From contig OY101117.1 in the NCBI GenBank assembly GCA_956465555.1, positions 2,418,001 through 2,482,000 on the forward strand: 64,000 nt of DNA, in the 5' to 3' direction. Position numbers and translations under genes: made by a program. The first letter of the stretch is position 1, and each line of letters begins with the position of its first letter. Below the pieces are notes generated by a model. The model ran no database searches, was not told the DNA's origin, and saw nothing but the letters and a program-made list of their open reading frames with translations. This document shows, piece after piece, positions 10,200-22,239 of the stretch. The stretch is from Nitzschia sp. pyKryTriq1. Lineage: Eukaryota > Bacillariophyta > Bacillariophyceae > Bacillariales > Bacillariaceae.

Positions 10200-11159
10200 A
10201 TGAAGATGTTTCACTCTAGTACTCAGATGGAAATCTCCATTCCTGAAGAAGTATCTCTTCGACTGAAGCCTCGACAAATAGAGACAAGCAATCCTGATGA
10301 CGACGATGATGCTTCGATCACTTCTGAAATTTCCTTAGATTTTTTGGCGAAGGAGCGCGAAGGAGAGAGAGCGGCTACCACTCAGTCGTCCGCTTCTAAT
10401 GCTTCTTGGAACCCTGATAGTTCTGACTATAGTTTAGATGTCTTGCTTCGACCAGCAGAGGATGGCGATCGATCGGCTTCAGATTCGGCAAAGGAAAGTC
10501 TGATGACATCGGACTACTCCCTAAACATCAGACTCTCGCGATCCCAGCATTCTCTCAAGGCATCCCAGCATTCTCTCAAAGGCACTCAATCGTCTTCTAG
10601 CATCGGTCTTGGTGCCTCACAGCATTCATTCGATACCTTTGCTACGTTTGGCACTACTCGCACCTCCAAGTCCGCGGACACTGAGCTAAGCGAGGAAACG
10701 GAAGAAAAGAAGGAAGAGGCTCCTCAGCGAAAAGTCAGCTTCTTTGCACGGGTCCGGATTATGCGAATAACTAATCGCAAAGACCTAAACAAGACTCAAA
10801 TCAAGCGCGTCTGGTACAGCCGTGACGAGTTCAAAGATATTCGAAAAGAGTGCTTCGATACGATCAAAGTTATGCAAGACGGTGATATCGTTGACGAAGA
10901 CGAAGGTTTCTGCACGTTGGGCCTCGAGTACAAAACCAAGGCAAACTACAAAGCACGTCAACGGAACAAATCAGAAGTGCGACAAGTCGTCTTTGAAGAG
11001 CAGACATTTCAACGTGAGAACGAGATGCCCGACCCGGATTGGATTGCTAGAGTTTCTCGGGAACAAAGCCGAATTTGTGTCGAAGGAGCTTGTGAGACAG
11101 CTCGAAAAGTAGAAGAAGAAATCAAGGAGTACTTGGGGCTCAGCGATCGGTACCATTGA
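10200..11159 (+). CDS. RGLE-family protein, copy 2 (319 aa)
   Basis: The frame extends upstream only through a TTG, so the ATG at 10200 (after CAGCAACA) is used. The N-terminal 175 residues are low-complexity, S- and D-rich, with three SQHS(L/F) units at about 115-145 (SQHSLKA, SQHSLKG, SQHSFDT). The family core follows: RKVSF (177-181), VWYSRDEF (204-211), the signature in the diverged form LGLE (240-243, Arg replaced by Leu), and VFEEQ (264-268). The tail is charged and helical. No signal or membrane segment. It is the longest disordered N-terminus in the family apart from copy 6; function unknown. It converges on copy 3, with 333 bp between stops. Confidence 0.85.
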   Translation: MKMFHSSTQMEISIPEEVSLRLKPRQIETSNPDDDDDASITSEISLDFLAKEREGERAATTQSSASNASWNPDSSDYSLDVLLRPAEDGDRSASDSAKESLMTSDYSLNIRLSRSQHSLKASQHSLKGTQSSSSIGLGASQHSFDTFATFGTTRTSKSADTELSEETEEKKEEAPQRKVSFFARVRIMRITNRKDLNKTQIKRVWYSRDEFKDIRKECFDTIKVMQDGDIVDEDEGFCTLGLEYKTKANYKARQRNKSEVRQVVFEEQTFQRENEMPDPDWIARVSREQSRICVEGACETARKVEEEIKEYLGLSDRYH

Positions 11160-11492
11160 GGGGGTCCCCTCTCTGTTATAGGGAATTGGGTTGTTATAAT
11201 AAATGATAATATTGTAAAATTCTTTTGAATGCAAGTCTATGCGCTGCAGGTGATTATCTCACGTCTACGTGCAAATAATATACAATAGCTGCGCAGCCTT
11301 CACAGCTCGAGAGGCGTTCCTATAGTATCAGGTAGACTTTCATGCTCAACGAGATGTCTTGTTACACCGCATTCCTGGTGTAGGACATACAGTATGATGT
11401 ACCGGAGTAGTTTATAGTGCATAGTGTCCTTGTACCCGGTAATTTTAAAAGAGAGAGAAGCTAGTAGTTCGATTCTTTACTTTGTACAGTTG
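11160..11492. other. convergent 3' intergenic region
   Basis: Gap between the stops of RGLE copies 2 and 3. AT-rich; no gene seen. Confidence 0.5.
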
Positions 11493-12125
11493 TTATTCGA
11501 TAGCAGAAAGCGTGGAGTACGTTCCCAAAAGGTAATTCATGGCATCCTGTGCATCTTCTCTCGCGAGATTCTGCGCTTTTGTAACGGCAGGCTGCGAACA
11601 GTCTCGATACACTTTAGCCACAGTACAATCGTCCCACGATCCTTGCTGGCTTACTTGGTGAGCGATCTGATGCAGGATCAGCTGCTGAACGAAATGGTTG
11701 GATTCCGCTCGGGCGACAAGGCTATCCATATTGTTCAATCCCCGAGCGCAGAGAAGGTCATCGTCCACCAAATGCTTGTCTGTTTCGCTATTCATCACGG
11801 CTTCGGTTAACTCGATCTCGGTGAAAACTTCAGCATAGTCGTCTTCGCTCAGCCACATCTCACCCAGCTCTTCTGGGGACAGATCCGATCGACAAGGAAC
11901 TCTCGTGACTTCATTATCATCGGAAAATCTCACTCGACCATTCCTCCTTCTCGTCACGGAAGATGGTGTTTCCTTCGTAAGAGTGCTCTTCGCGGGTGTG
12001 TATAACAGTTCGTCTTCAGAGACTACTCCAAGGCTTGAATTGCTGACATCAAGGCTGCATGAAGATTCATGCAAATGGCCAACGTCGCGGGGGCTGGAGA
12101 GTTGGGGATAGCTGAAAGGTGCCAT
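11493..12125 (-). CDS. RGLE-family protein, copy 3 (210 aa)
   Basis: Intronless frame from an ATG at 12125. Family landmarks: GRVRF (63-67), an acidic S/P-E-E-L segment then MWLSEDDY (90-97), signature ARGLN (127-131, final Glu replaced by Asn), and VQQLILHQIAHQ where other members have VLDEQ. The C-terminal part (TVAKVYRDCSQPAVTKAQ, then A-rich helix) matches the other copies. No targeting or membrane segment. Its convergent position next to copy 2 suggests a local inverted duplication, but the two are strongly diverged. Confidence 0.85.
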   Translation of the reverse strand: MAPFSYPQLSSPRDVGHLHESSCSLDVSNSSLGVVSEDELLYTPAKSTLTKETPSSVTRRRNGRVRFSDDNEVTRVPCRSDLSPEELGEMWLSEDDYAEVFTEIELTEAVMNSETDKHLVDDDLLCARGLNNMDSLVARAESNHFVQQLILHQIAHQVSQQGSWDDCTVAKVYRDCSQPAVTKAQNLAREDAQDAMNYLLGTYSTLSAIE

Positions 12126-13021
12126 GGTTATTACTGTTTCTTCTTGGCAAAGGTTACAACGATAAGAGCATGATTGTGTGTACGGTACGAGTATTGAAGA
12201 GGCAAGTGACTCGTAGACAAAAGCGAGAGAAAAGGGCTGTGTTCGTCTGTTTGCGCGGTGCGAGTGGTCGGTGGCCTACAGGTACCGGTAAGCGACAATT
12301 TCTTCTTGTTCCTCATCTTGACGCGCTGGCCTTCGAAAATCATCAGAACCACCAGGCATTGTTGTGATTGGTTCATCGCATACGATGACAAAAGAAGACT
12401 TCAACACAATCTCTTAGGGCTGTTATATGGCTTGAACTTGAAGAATGGGTTCCTTGAAACGTTGCGTTTTTGGCTGAGGTCCCCCCCCGCGCGCCGCCCG
12501 GCGGCGGTGTCTGCGACGGCGGCGGATGCTCGCAAAACCAAGAACTCCTGACGAACCCGGACTTCTCCTCAACCGTCTGTTCTGTGATGTTTATCGATCC
12601 GTGTTCACTACTTTACTGTACGTAAAGAGCCGGAACTTTACCCATTCGTACCGATGATTGTTTAAGGGGATCGAGCGGAAGCGCGAACGAGCGAACCACA
12701 AGTTCAAGTGCTTCTATCCGCACATACAAATCAAAGCAAACCAAACCAAACCAATAAGCAAGAACCAATAAGAACGTCCATGCGCGCGCTCCGACCAGCT
12801 CGGGCGCAACGGAACCCTTGCCTCACATTTTTTTATTTCGTTGTATGCATCCTGTTCAAGAAATGGACCCCTCCTCCCTCCATGCTACTGACTTTTATTA
12901 GCCAGTTATACATAGCTCTACTTACTATCTAGCTACTATCTACTCACTACCTAGCTTGTATTAGAGAGTATTTAGCTACTACAGTATTCAATTGGAGGAT
13001 ATATGAGAAACGGAAAGTCTT
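12126..13021. other. intergenic region between RGLE copy 3 and Iml1
   Basis: About 0.9 kb holding the upstream region of copy 3 and the 3' flank of the Iml1 gene. A C/G-rich run lies near 12480-12530. No supported gene. Confidence 0.5.
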
Positions 13022-16000
13022 TCAATTTTGTCTCGGTTCTTCGGATGAAATGGACGCAACGAACCTGGCGAAGTGCCGCAACAACGAGAGCGCCGTTTCG
13101 CGAAACTTATTTTCTTTGCTTGCATGACGATAGTTTTCAATACCGACCAAGATGGACCAGCCTTGTCGGTCACGAAGATCTCTGACGAACAACGCACCAG
13201 ATCTGTGTACATATTGTCGTGACGGTATACCCCTGACTTTCCCGTTGCGGTATTTCGGGAAGTCAAATTCGTGACTTCTCTCTATCAAGTCCACAACCTG
13301 CCCGTTTGTGAAACGAATACCGTCATCAAGGAAATCCATCTTCTTCAATTCATCGCACAGTTTATCGGCTTTTTCTTTGCTCCTAGATGGAAAGAAGGTC
13401 GGCACCGCAAACTAGAAACACGAGAAAGCACAGTGAGTTTGAGTCGCAAGTCTCTAAGGCACGGAAGACTGCGTGCATTACTCACCGTGTGGAGGAACAA
13501 GTCCCTCGATATTGTGGTTTGTGGAAAACTGATCAAATGTAATCCAAACTGTGTGCATCGTCGGTGGAACAGCTGCACTTGGGTCTCAACCTTAGCGGAA
13601 CTTGCGACGAGCCAGTTGAACATGATTCTATAAGAGCTTCTTGTGTCAAAAGTTGCACCCAGAGCGACTTCCATCCATTCAAAAGGATCGCGCTTACCCC
13701 TACGCAGTGGAATTATGAATTTGATCATATAGTCCTCCGATGGGCGTCGAACTTTGAAAATTTCATCGCTAGTGACTACCTGTTCGTCTGCGTTTTTGAC
13801 AATACGCACATTCAAAGGGGATTCGTGTGCATCCTTCTCTCGAAGTTTTCCCAGGTAGTCCAGTAACCTTTGAAATCGCGTGACGTATTCTTGTTCCGCT
13901 TCTTGATCTTTGAAATTTTCTGGTATAAGACCAAACATCACACGCCGGAATCTCATTCCAACTTCCAGTTGTCGATCTTCCTCTTCGCATATCAGATTGT
14001 CAACTTTGTTCCACTTGTAGGGGTCGGCGTACTTCTTGAATGTCTGCACTGACTCGGCGTATCCCTGGAACCGAAGCATTGGAACATGAGATACTGCACG
14101 CCATCAATGGCGACAAAAGATCGAAACCTCCAACCAAACATACCTCGGCAACTCTGGAATATACCATGAACCTATACGTGTAAATGTTCATGGGATCATT
14201 CTGAGCGCTTTTCCTGTTGTAATGAACAATTTCAATAGTGTCCGAACTTGGATCATAACTAAGGACCTGGATTCTAAAGAAGGAAAGGTTAGCCATTCGC
14301 AGCGCAAATCTAGCCAAAATTCGAACCAGCTTACCTGTGTCCCATCGAAAGGTAATGCTTGATCGTCCCGGTGGTATCGTGTTTGATGGTGGGCAAAGAA
14401 GGGACAAACTGATCCCGACGACTGCTTGAAGGCCGCGTTTTGCCCTTACTTCGACCTATGTTTTGGCGTGCAATGGAAAAGGGTGAGCTGCCATGACAAG
14501 CAATGTGTTGTGTTTGCACCTCAAGAAGACCGCATGTCTTACCGATTCTTTGGGGTTCAGGGCGATTCTCACTATCCGTCACTGCTACATTGGTCACGAT
14601 CTGGTAATCCTGAGCTACTCGTTGACGAACCATTTCCATCAGCAGCTCTGCGTGCGTGGAGTAATGTTTGTTCTCGATCCCACCAAGCGTTATTGTATAT
14701 GGATTGAACTGAAACGTCCCCTCGTCTCTGAGTTCTTGTGGTGAAGGGAAATAATCGACAGAAAGTGGAAGAATAGCTGGCGCGGTAAGACTGTTCCATA
14801 TTGGCCCCGAATGTCGCTTGAATTCGACCTCTCCGGATGGGAACACGTGGCTCCATCGTCTCCGATTATGAGATCTCTTAGCCAGGACTTCGTCCTCATC
14901 GCTCTGACGGAAGGGATTGCATGCCTTTTGCTGGCGCATCGCATGTTTACTCGCTCCGCTTCTTTCTCGAGCGCCAGATTTTCTTGGACTATTGCCGCTA
15001 TTTCTTGTATTCGTTGGGCTCATCGTTCGACTTGAGGGTCTTTGTTTGGCGATAGCGCTACCGGTACTTGGAGGACTACTTGGACGGATGTCCTTGTTTG
15101 TAGGTCGCGTTGATCGTCGTGGAGTCCTTATACCACTGCCCTGAGGGCTAGTCCCAAGGACCACTGTGGCTCCCCTGTTTCCTGATACAGGGGAGTTCTT
15201 TGAGCTCAATCGAGTCCCAGATGATGGCGGGCTTCTAGCAATTGGGCGAATAAGATGTCTCGCGCCATCCGCGAGCGGAAAGGGACTCCTCGACTGTAAA
15301 AAATTTAAGAAAATACGTGCAAATAAAAGTTACAAAAGGAAAGAAGAAACTCCACTTACCATCGGATTATGTAGGCCTCCGTACTCGTAGTTGCTCGCAG
15401 AGAAGATGCCAGTTAGACCTAGTGTATCTCGAGAGAGAGGCGTGTTGCTTTCCATCGCAAGTGATCGGCGTGACGCGTGGCCAGGTCCCCGTTCTCCTTT
15501 AAGAATGTTCGGCGGATCACCGACATTTTGATGCTGACTGGTAAGACTAAGCATCGACGGATATAGCATGGGCGACGCTGCCCTTGTAGTTCTATCTTGA
15601 AATTGCGCCAAATTGGGGAAAATCGGAGATTGTGCTCGGGTTCTATCTTTGCTCCCTCCACTTCGCCCTTGGTTCGGGAGAAAACTTCCGCTTGCTCGTC
15701 GGGTTAGAAGCGTATTCGGCTGCCCTTCTAAAGGGGTGGCGCTGCTGTATTGAGAAAGGGCAGCCTCGAGGCCTCCTCCTGGCATGTTTGTACCGCGTTT
15801 GGTAGATGCTATAGTGACTTCAGATTCGACATGCTGCATTGACTCGGGTCGAATTACATTGATGTCTCCCATTACTGGGACCTTTGTGCTCGCGGGTGCC
15901 CAGACATGTTCATCATAACTATCCATGAGCTTTCGCAGCGTTTCAAGGTGCTTTGCTTGCTTTGATTGTTGTGATGTCGTTGTATCATTATCCGCCTGGT

Positions 16001-19000
16001 TCCAGTCAGGGTCTTCATCCCCCGAGGCTTGCCCTCCAGAGGCGTTGTCGGTGCCAACTGACGTGTAGTCATCACCCATTCCAGAGTCACCTTCGGTCAG
16101 CAAAGCGGGGTTCAACCTGTCAAATTCGAGGGATGGTGATCGTTGAATTTGGAAGGCTGTTTTGGCTACTAGTGGGGAATCATAGTGGTCCCATAAGACT
16201 CTATCGTAGGACATTCCGAACACGCTTGAAACATGACTCATAAAGCTGGAGGCATGGGATCCGCTCTCGCTATCAGGGTCTTTGTCCCCTTTTGACTCAC
16301 TGGGTGATCGTCTAGATGTTGGACTATCACTTCGCAGTGCTTTGGGCTTAGGTCTGACAGGAAATTCATTGAAATGTATGGTCCCCCATTCCCTGAGCGG
16401 CATTTGCTTGGTGTGATCTGTGGTGAACTCTCTCTTAGACTCCTCAAAAGGGACACCCGCTGCCCTAGCCTTTTCTTTTTCTTCCACAAAATCGTGAAGT
16501 TTCAAGATCGATACTAGGGCAGATGGCAATCGCATTCCTGATATTCTTGGTCGGCATGCTTCAAGAATATCCCGAAAGTATCTCCCCGAGATGAGTTGTC
16601 GTTCCTGTTGAGATTTTGCCTTGCCGGGTGTTGCGGCCTTGTTACCCAAGGCCGAAAAGGTCGATGCCGGTGCTGTTGGTCTGAAGAGAGGGGAGTCCAT
16701 GAGGGCACCGCTGACGGTATCAGACTTTCGGCGTAGAAAGCCATTGGAGCCTAGTTGGAAGGCGTCTAAACCGTTTTGTTTCACCGTAGGTGACACCATG
16801 TCTTCGCGGTGAATGTGATCGCCGAGCTGATTTTCCTCGCGGTCGTAGTCAATGAAAGATAGATGCATCCAATGAGGCACCTCTACAAGACGAAATTCAG
16901 TGTGAGACTACACTTCTGTTTTGTTCCAGCTACAAATTACATACGACTCAGATAAGAGCGTTGACGTACCATAGTATGTTTCACTTGTATCCACGCCTTG
17001 GATCTCCACGTTCTTAAACTCATTCTGCCATGAAAGGTGGTTGAGATAATATTCACTGCTAACTGGAACCACGTGCATCAGCAATAACTTACATTGTAGA
17101 GAAAGAATGGCGCGATGTGGAGTGGGGGGAGTCCCAGACTGAGCATGTCACTGCCGATCCCATTGTCCATCATGCGTTGGTAGGTGATACTCGCAAGTCC
17201 TTTGTCTACTTCAAAGACTCCACCTCCCGGAGAAACCACAACGATTGAATTGCCAGTTCGATAGAGATCACGGTCCAAAAAGTGATATTGCATAATGTTA
17301 AGAGTCACATTGACGGCTTCCAACACGTTGCCTTGGCTTGCACTAGAAGGCCTTCGATTGGTCAAATTCCATCCCACCTCCATAGGGTACTTGACGAATT
17401 CCTCCTTGATTCGAACGATAAGACTTTCCCACTCTGTACAGGTTTCATTCTCAATTATGGGCTTGTAATGATCCTGGAAGAAAATGCGCTCGTGAGAAAA
17501 AATAATTGACAACATTCCTCACATATTATGAATACTTGCGCCCCTCCTCTTACCTCGTAGGTTCGACCGTACACGTCGCGACAATTCAATGGAGATTTTT
17601 GACCACCGCCCACAAAGGTGCGGCTGAAGAAGACGACTGTCAAGGAATGCGTCACTTCTAGTGCCTTCCACTTTTCGAACAATTTATACAGAAATCGAAT
17701 CCACTTGTCGAAGTAGATCTCACAAATGCTTTCTGGCTGCCCCTTGTGGTCGTAGGGCGATGCATAATCCCACATTTCACTGGACAGTTGAACCAACCAG
17801 TATATACGAGCAGACCGACTCCGAAATGTAATCATGGTCTTTTCTGTAATGATTCCCGATTTGGCGGCATCATTGCCATGCCTAATCTCCAGTGCGTGCG
17901 CCTTAATCTGACGCATATTTTCGGACAATCGCTGTCCTTCGTAAATCCAACTCCCCTGTAATGCCAGTTGAAACAAATGCATATCTCCTCGACTGATGAA
18001 TTGATCTTTGATTGTCATCACAACAAAGTCGGCACTAACCGCTTTGAGGACTTCTTCCTCATCATGAGGATCGATCTTGTGCACTGTGACCATGTCGTAG
18101 CTCGATAGAGAATATAGATCGGCCACTTGACGCAACATGGATATTTGCGTCCGAGTGTTTCCTTTGAGGGACGTCAAAGTCTTATCCGTGACCAATAAGA
18201 CAAAAGAAAGGCGTAATTTATGAGTCGTGCTGACTTTGGACCAAGCATCTCCCCCCACATATCCTCCATGATCGACCATCATGTCTTCATCTATACTATC
18301 CGCATGCTGAATTCCCGCTTCAATAATGTCGAGATTATGCGTATCCATGGTCATGTCAGATATATCACGCCTATGTCGTACAAGTTTAGGAGATTGCTGG
18401 CCAAGCATGGACCCTCCAGCGGCAGAGGCAACACGTCGATGAATCAAGGGGGGCTTGGACAATGGAGTGCTGCTGGAAGAAGCACCAAGTTTGCTAGCAG
18501 AAGCAGTTGTTGCAGCTAGGGGCCCAGGTACATCCGCCGTATTCGCTCTCGATCTAGGAAAGACAGGAGGTAGAGAGGGTTGCATAGACACTGTCTTGGC
18601 TTGTGGCGTTGGTGGATGTTCCGTGCTAGTGCTATCTACCTCAGCAGCACTTACTACAGCACCCTCCACTATAACACTGGGCTGATCTACCTTGCTGTTG
18701 TTGTTGTTGTTGTTGTTGTTGGTACTTTTCACAATGTTCTCAGGAGAAGAGGACGCCGCGCCACCTCCATTTTTATTAGAGGCAGCCAGCGACGTGGCCT
18801 CGTTGTTTTCATCATCACCTTCCGATGGATCCCCCACGGAATATGCCAAAGAATCGGCACGGGGTCTCAACAAAGTGGAACTTTCGGAAGAATTGTTCAC
18901 GACCTCGGGGCCTCCAGTAGTATTTGCACTACCAACGACAAAAGATACATTGGAAGCACTGGTAGGAGCAGGGAACTCGACTTGCACACTCGTAGCCGAC

Positions 19001-19437
19001 GCAGGATTCTGGGTGCTACTAGCTCCACTTGGAGATGTTCGCTGGTGGCTGTTCTTTCGGAAGGTCGACGCTGGAGACATACCGGTAATCGATACTGGAC
19101 TACTCTTGAGCATAGCTTGTTCTTTCGGAAGTGGATCCCATACACGAATCTCAATCATGTCACCCACTGACAGTCCTTGGTGCGCCGAGGATGCAGAGGT
19201 GGTGTTTCCCGAGACGGTGGACGCTCCAGTGGTAGTACCAGAACTCCTTCCTGCTCCATTGGGATCATCCACCTTGTTGCGGGCAGCATTATTTGCAGTG
19301 GTAACTGCGGTTTTCTGCGACGATGTTGCCACGTCGGATGGGACCGCCGAGTTGAAAAGGTCTTCATGAATGCAAAGTTCCGTCCCATCAAAGGTGAACG
19401 CATCGTGGATATTGAGCGACAGCAAGCCCGACTTCAT
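13022..19437 (-). CDS. Iml1/DEPDC5-like GATOR1 subunit, 1966 aa, 8 exons
   Basis: Exons: 19437-17554, 17473-17093, 17024-16970, 16882-15360, 15293-14335, 14273-14144, 14064-13486 and 13411-13022. All junctions are GT-AG and in phase. The family is the Rag-binding GATOR1 subunit that restrains TORC1 at the lysosome or vacuole when amino acids are scarce. Recognisable parts: the Iml1 N-terminal domain (FVLLVTDKTLTSLKGNTRTQ; HLFQLALQGSWIYEGQRLS; SEMWDYASPYDHKG; FLYKLFEKWK), a second block (VVVSPGGGVFEVDKGL; MLSLGLPPLHIAPFFLYN), VPHWMHLSFIDYD at exon 4, YLSMGHRIQVLSYDP across exons 5/6, YADPYKWNKVDNLI, and the C-terminal VQLFHRRCTQFGLHLISFP with FVHRSG-like YVHRSGALFVR. Long S/T/N-rich insertions (including an 8-Asn run near residue 240) separate them. 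The DEP domain expected before the C-terminal block was not seen. Confidence 0.9.
18696..18722. repeat. (GTT)n trinucleotide run inside Iml1 exon 1
   Basis: Encodes an eight-Asn run in a disordered region of the Iml1-like protein. Confidence 0.8.
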
Positions 19438-19992
19438 TGTTTTGCTACTAGACTCCCTTGCTGCCTTTCATCGAAAATCTATGAAATATATGAGGCCAAC
19501 TTCTGACCAACGTTATGAATACTGTAGTGCGGACCGAATAGATTGGAGATGATGCCACTACAAGTGCATTCTGCTCAACCATCCACCACCACCATGGTCG
19601 ATGAAACGAAAGCGACGAAAGATCTCGCATCTCGCACATACATAATATGTATGTCGATCATCACGGAGATCTCGTCGCGAGCTTCTCAGACGGAAACTCG
19701 TGGTCGAAGCAGTCGATTCTTCTATCTCAATCGAATTAGTCGCTTTTCAGTTTTGCGCGTTGGCCAGTGAGCGTCCTTCCGTCGGCGGTCCTCACGTGGG
19801 AACCATCGGTTTTCCTTCAGCTCCAGCAAGAAGCGCGCAAAACATTGAGATCGACGCAGATGCGAACCGGTACGGTAGGCAACATGTTGCACTCACTATG
19901 CACACTTGTTCTTTGGTTCGAAGACAACCTCATTGTTCAGTGACTGCTGCTTATCTCATCTTCATAAACTCTTTGATACAGTACCTGGTACC
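19438..19992. promoter_or_regulatory. divergent promoter region, Iml1 / RLP24
   Basis: About 555 bp between two divergent starts. No separate gene is supported; the open frames here have no family features. It probably carries both promoters. Confidence 0.4.
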
Positions 19993-20535
19993 ATGAGAAT
20001 TGAAAAGTGCTACTTCTGCTCTTCCCCGTGTTATCCCGGACATGGAATGGTCTTTGTGAGAAACGATTCCAAGCAATTCCGATTTTGTCGGTCTAAATGT
20101 CATCGCAATTTCAATAAGAAGCGAAACCCACGTAAGGTGGCCTGGACCAAGGCCTATCGCAAGACTCGGGGCAAGGAAATGGCTGTTGATAGCACCTTTG
20201 ACTTTGAGAAGAGACGCAGTAGACCTGTCAAGTACGATCGTGATTTGATGGGCAAGACTATCCTGGCGATGAAGCGCGTCGACGAGATCCGACAAGAACG
20301 AGAGCAACGATTCTTTGATAATCGTATGCAAGATGCTAAGGCAGAAAAGAAGAAACAAGCTCGAGTGGAAATTGAGAAGTCGATTGACTTGCTGGCACCG
20401 GCTGTAGCGACTCGAGAAGAAGTTATGCGAAATGTCATTGACTCGGCCAAACAACGAATTGCGGCAAGGAAGAAGTCGTCAGCGAGTCGCTTGGCTGCCA
20501 GTAGGGCAGCAGATAGTGTCATGCAAGAAGACTAA
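19993..20535 (+). CDS. RLP24: ribosome biogenesis protein RLP24 (L24e-like), 180 aa
   Basis: The ATG at 19993 (after TACC) is chosen because the family begins M-R-(I/V)-(E/Y)-K-C; the upstream open frame is spurious. The L24e zinc motif is present: C6-x2-C9 and C32-x3-C36 ([10 protein letters not shown]), followed by [13 protein letters not shown] typical of RLP24/RSL24D1. The C-terminal half is a long basic helix ([17 protein letters not shown]). RLP24 joins pre-60S particles in the nucleolus, recruits the AAA-ATPase Drg1/Afg2 and is later replaced by eL24 in the cytoplasm. Length is usual for the family. It is divergent from the Iml1 gene. The 3' flank holds a (TCA)n run. Confidence 0.95.
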   Translation: MRIEKCYFCSSPCYPGHGMVFVRNDSKQFRFCRSKCHRNFNKKRNPRKVAWTKAYRKTRGKEMAVDSTFDFEKRRSRPVKYDRDLMGKTILAMKRVDEIRQEREQRFFDNRMQDAKAEKKKQARVEIEKSIDLLAPAVATREEVMRNVIDSAKQRIAARKKSSASRLAASRAADSVMQED

Positions 20536-21149
20536 GCATCGTAACTATTGGGAAGGTGCCATGGGCTGTCTGCCCGGATATTTCTGAATTTATCATCATC
20601 ATCATCATCATCATGTGGAACATCATTGACAAATAATATCCGTGTCAAGATTCAGTAGTTCACTTGCTCAACGAATGAATCAGCCATTTACAAAGATAGC
20701 AGTAACGTCATCTAGCACGTCCTTTACTCATGAAAAAGATGAAATTACGTATAATTCCTATGGAACTCCCAATTGATTCCGAATTGTTCCTTTAAAGACT
20801 GGCCATGCAGTTGTAAATTTCAATCTCGGAACATTGATTGCAGCATAGCAGTTGTCCTTGGTAGCGCGCCACTTCCTCATCTAGGTAAGGACATGTGCTA
20901 TGAAGCATTCGATGCCATTCGAACAGTGTCCTGAGCACAACGTTAGATCACCGTTGCACTATCGAAGCAAGTTGGCTGGTGGGGACAGAGGGGGGAGGTT
21001 TCCAACCCGCTGTGCACCTGTCAACCATATAAAGTTGTACCATGCAGGCCAATGCCACACATTCGGTGCTTTGATTGCACTGTCTAAGGATACCAATATT
21101 GCTTTCGAGCATTGGAACCCGATTCAACGCTGATAGGTATTGTTGCTGC
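20536..21149. other. intergenic region after RLP24
   Basis: No supported gene. The upstream half of an RGLE core, which the fragment at 21150-21491 would need, was looked for here and not found. Confidence 0.4.
20592..20614. repeat. (TCA)n microsatellite in RLP24 3' flank
   Basis: Seven consecutive TCA units about 57 bp after the RLP24 stop. Confidence 0.8.
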
Positions 21150-21491
21150 TGTTCCTTGTCTTGGGGGTATTCCAGCATTCGAAATGAATGTCTATTTACA
21201 GTCAAGTGCCTCTCGTCATTAGAAAACATGAATTTTTTTCTCACGGGGGACGAGGACAAATATTGCGGTCGAGGGCTCGAAAACAAGACTCCAAGTGGAC
21301 AAAAGCGCAGAGCAGTGGCGAAATCAGCGTCGAGACAGGCAGTCATCGATGAGCAATGGAGTCAGTGGTATGGTGGAGTATATGACGAGAAGGCCCTCGC
21401 GGCAAAGTACGCTGCGTGTACCAAGTCATCAGAGCGGTTGGCTCGAATTTGGGGCCTAAAAGATGCAGTTACAGTGAAACGAATGAAATAG
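21150..21491 (+). pseudogene. 5'-truncated RGLE-family fragment (copy 4)
   Basis: The frame matches the C-terminal part of the family member at 22240: ECLFTVKCL corresponds to DCLFTLCCL, then CGRGLENK (signature RGLE), VIDEQWSQ corresponds to VLQEQWSQ, then LAAKYAACTKSS. The similarity begins upstream of the only in-frame ATG (21228), and the basic-V-x-F motif is absent. If translated from 21228 it would be an 87-aa stub. I read it as a truncated tandem duplicate of the next gene, although an unseen upstream exon is possible. Confidence 0.6.
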
Positions 21492-22239
21492 ATTTTTTGG
21501 TTTAAATAAACGAATGTACTGGTATGTAGTATAATAGCACTCCCAGCAGGCCTCTACGTTTCTAGCGCTTCGCTCTGAAGAAGTAAATGAATAATAGGTT
21601 TTCGTCCCTTTGCGGCTCTTTTGGTTTGGCTTTTGGTTTTGGTTTTGCTTGTGGCTGCATTTGGTGGCCTCGATACATCGGCTTCTCTCGACCATACTAT
21701 ATAGAGAGGTTAAAAGCCATCATAGGCGGTAGTTTCGCATAGTGCATATAACTATTAATCCATGTGTTCAAATTCAAATTCGAGGACAAGCTGTTGGATC
21801 GATGTTTCGATGTTACTAGTCGAACTTCAAAAAAAGATACGGCAGCAGTCGGAGTTGATTCCCGGATGAGGATTTTATTTCGCCTGAATCCAACGGAATT
21901 GCTTGCGCCATAAAAACGAACAACGCGTCGGTTCGGAGTCGAGCACAACGCAAGGCGAGCCATCTCTTCTATTAAGCCCGAGAGAGGAGGCCGAAGAAAA
22001 TTCGTTCCGATACCAAGACACTCATCGGTCATCCGCGCTATCTCAAATCCTTGCCGTACTACTACTACTACTAGCTCTAGAGGCGCAACGAAAGGAACTA
22101 AGTCTTTGATCATTCGGTGGGATTCGAGGCAGAACTTTTCCAGAACACTTTCAGTCATCTGAAAACTGGAGCTTTCTTACATATCCGGAAGAAAAGATAA
22201 CATTTCGACTAAGCAACACCAACAATACCCCAACGTATC
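21492..22239. other. intergenic region between RGLE copies 4 and 5
   Basis: About 750 bp. A minus-strand open frame over 21697-22158 lacks family features and codon regularity. No supported gene. Confidence 0.4.

Noticed and set aside
18696-18722. Regular GTT run that could look like a short tandem array
   Set aside because: A trinucleotide microsatellite coding for poly-Asn; no CRISPR-like repeat and spacer structure anywhere in the window.
18580-19369. Two long plus-strand frames (196 and 225 codons)
   Set aside because: They are antisense shadows of the Ser/Thr/Asn-rich Iml1 exon 1.
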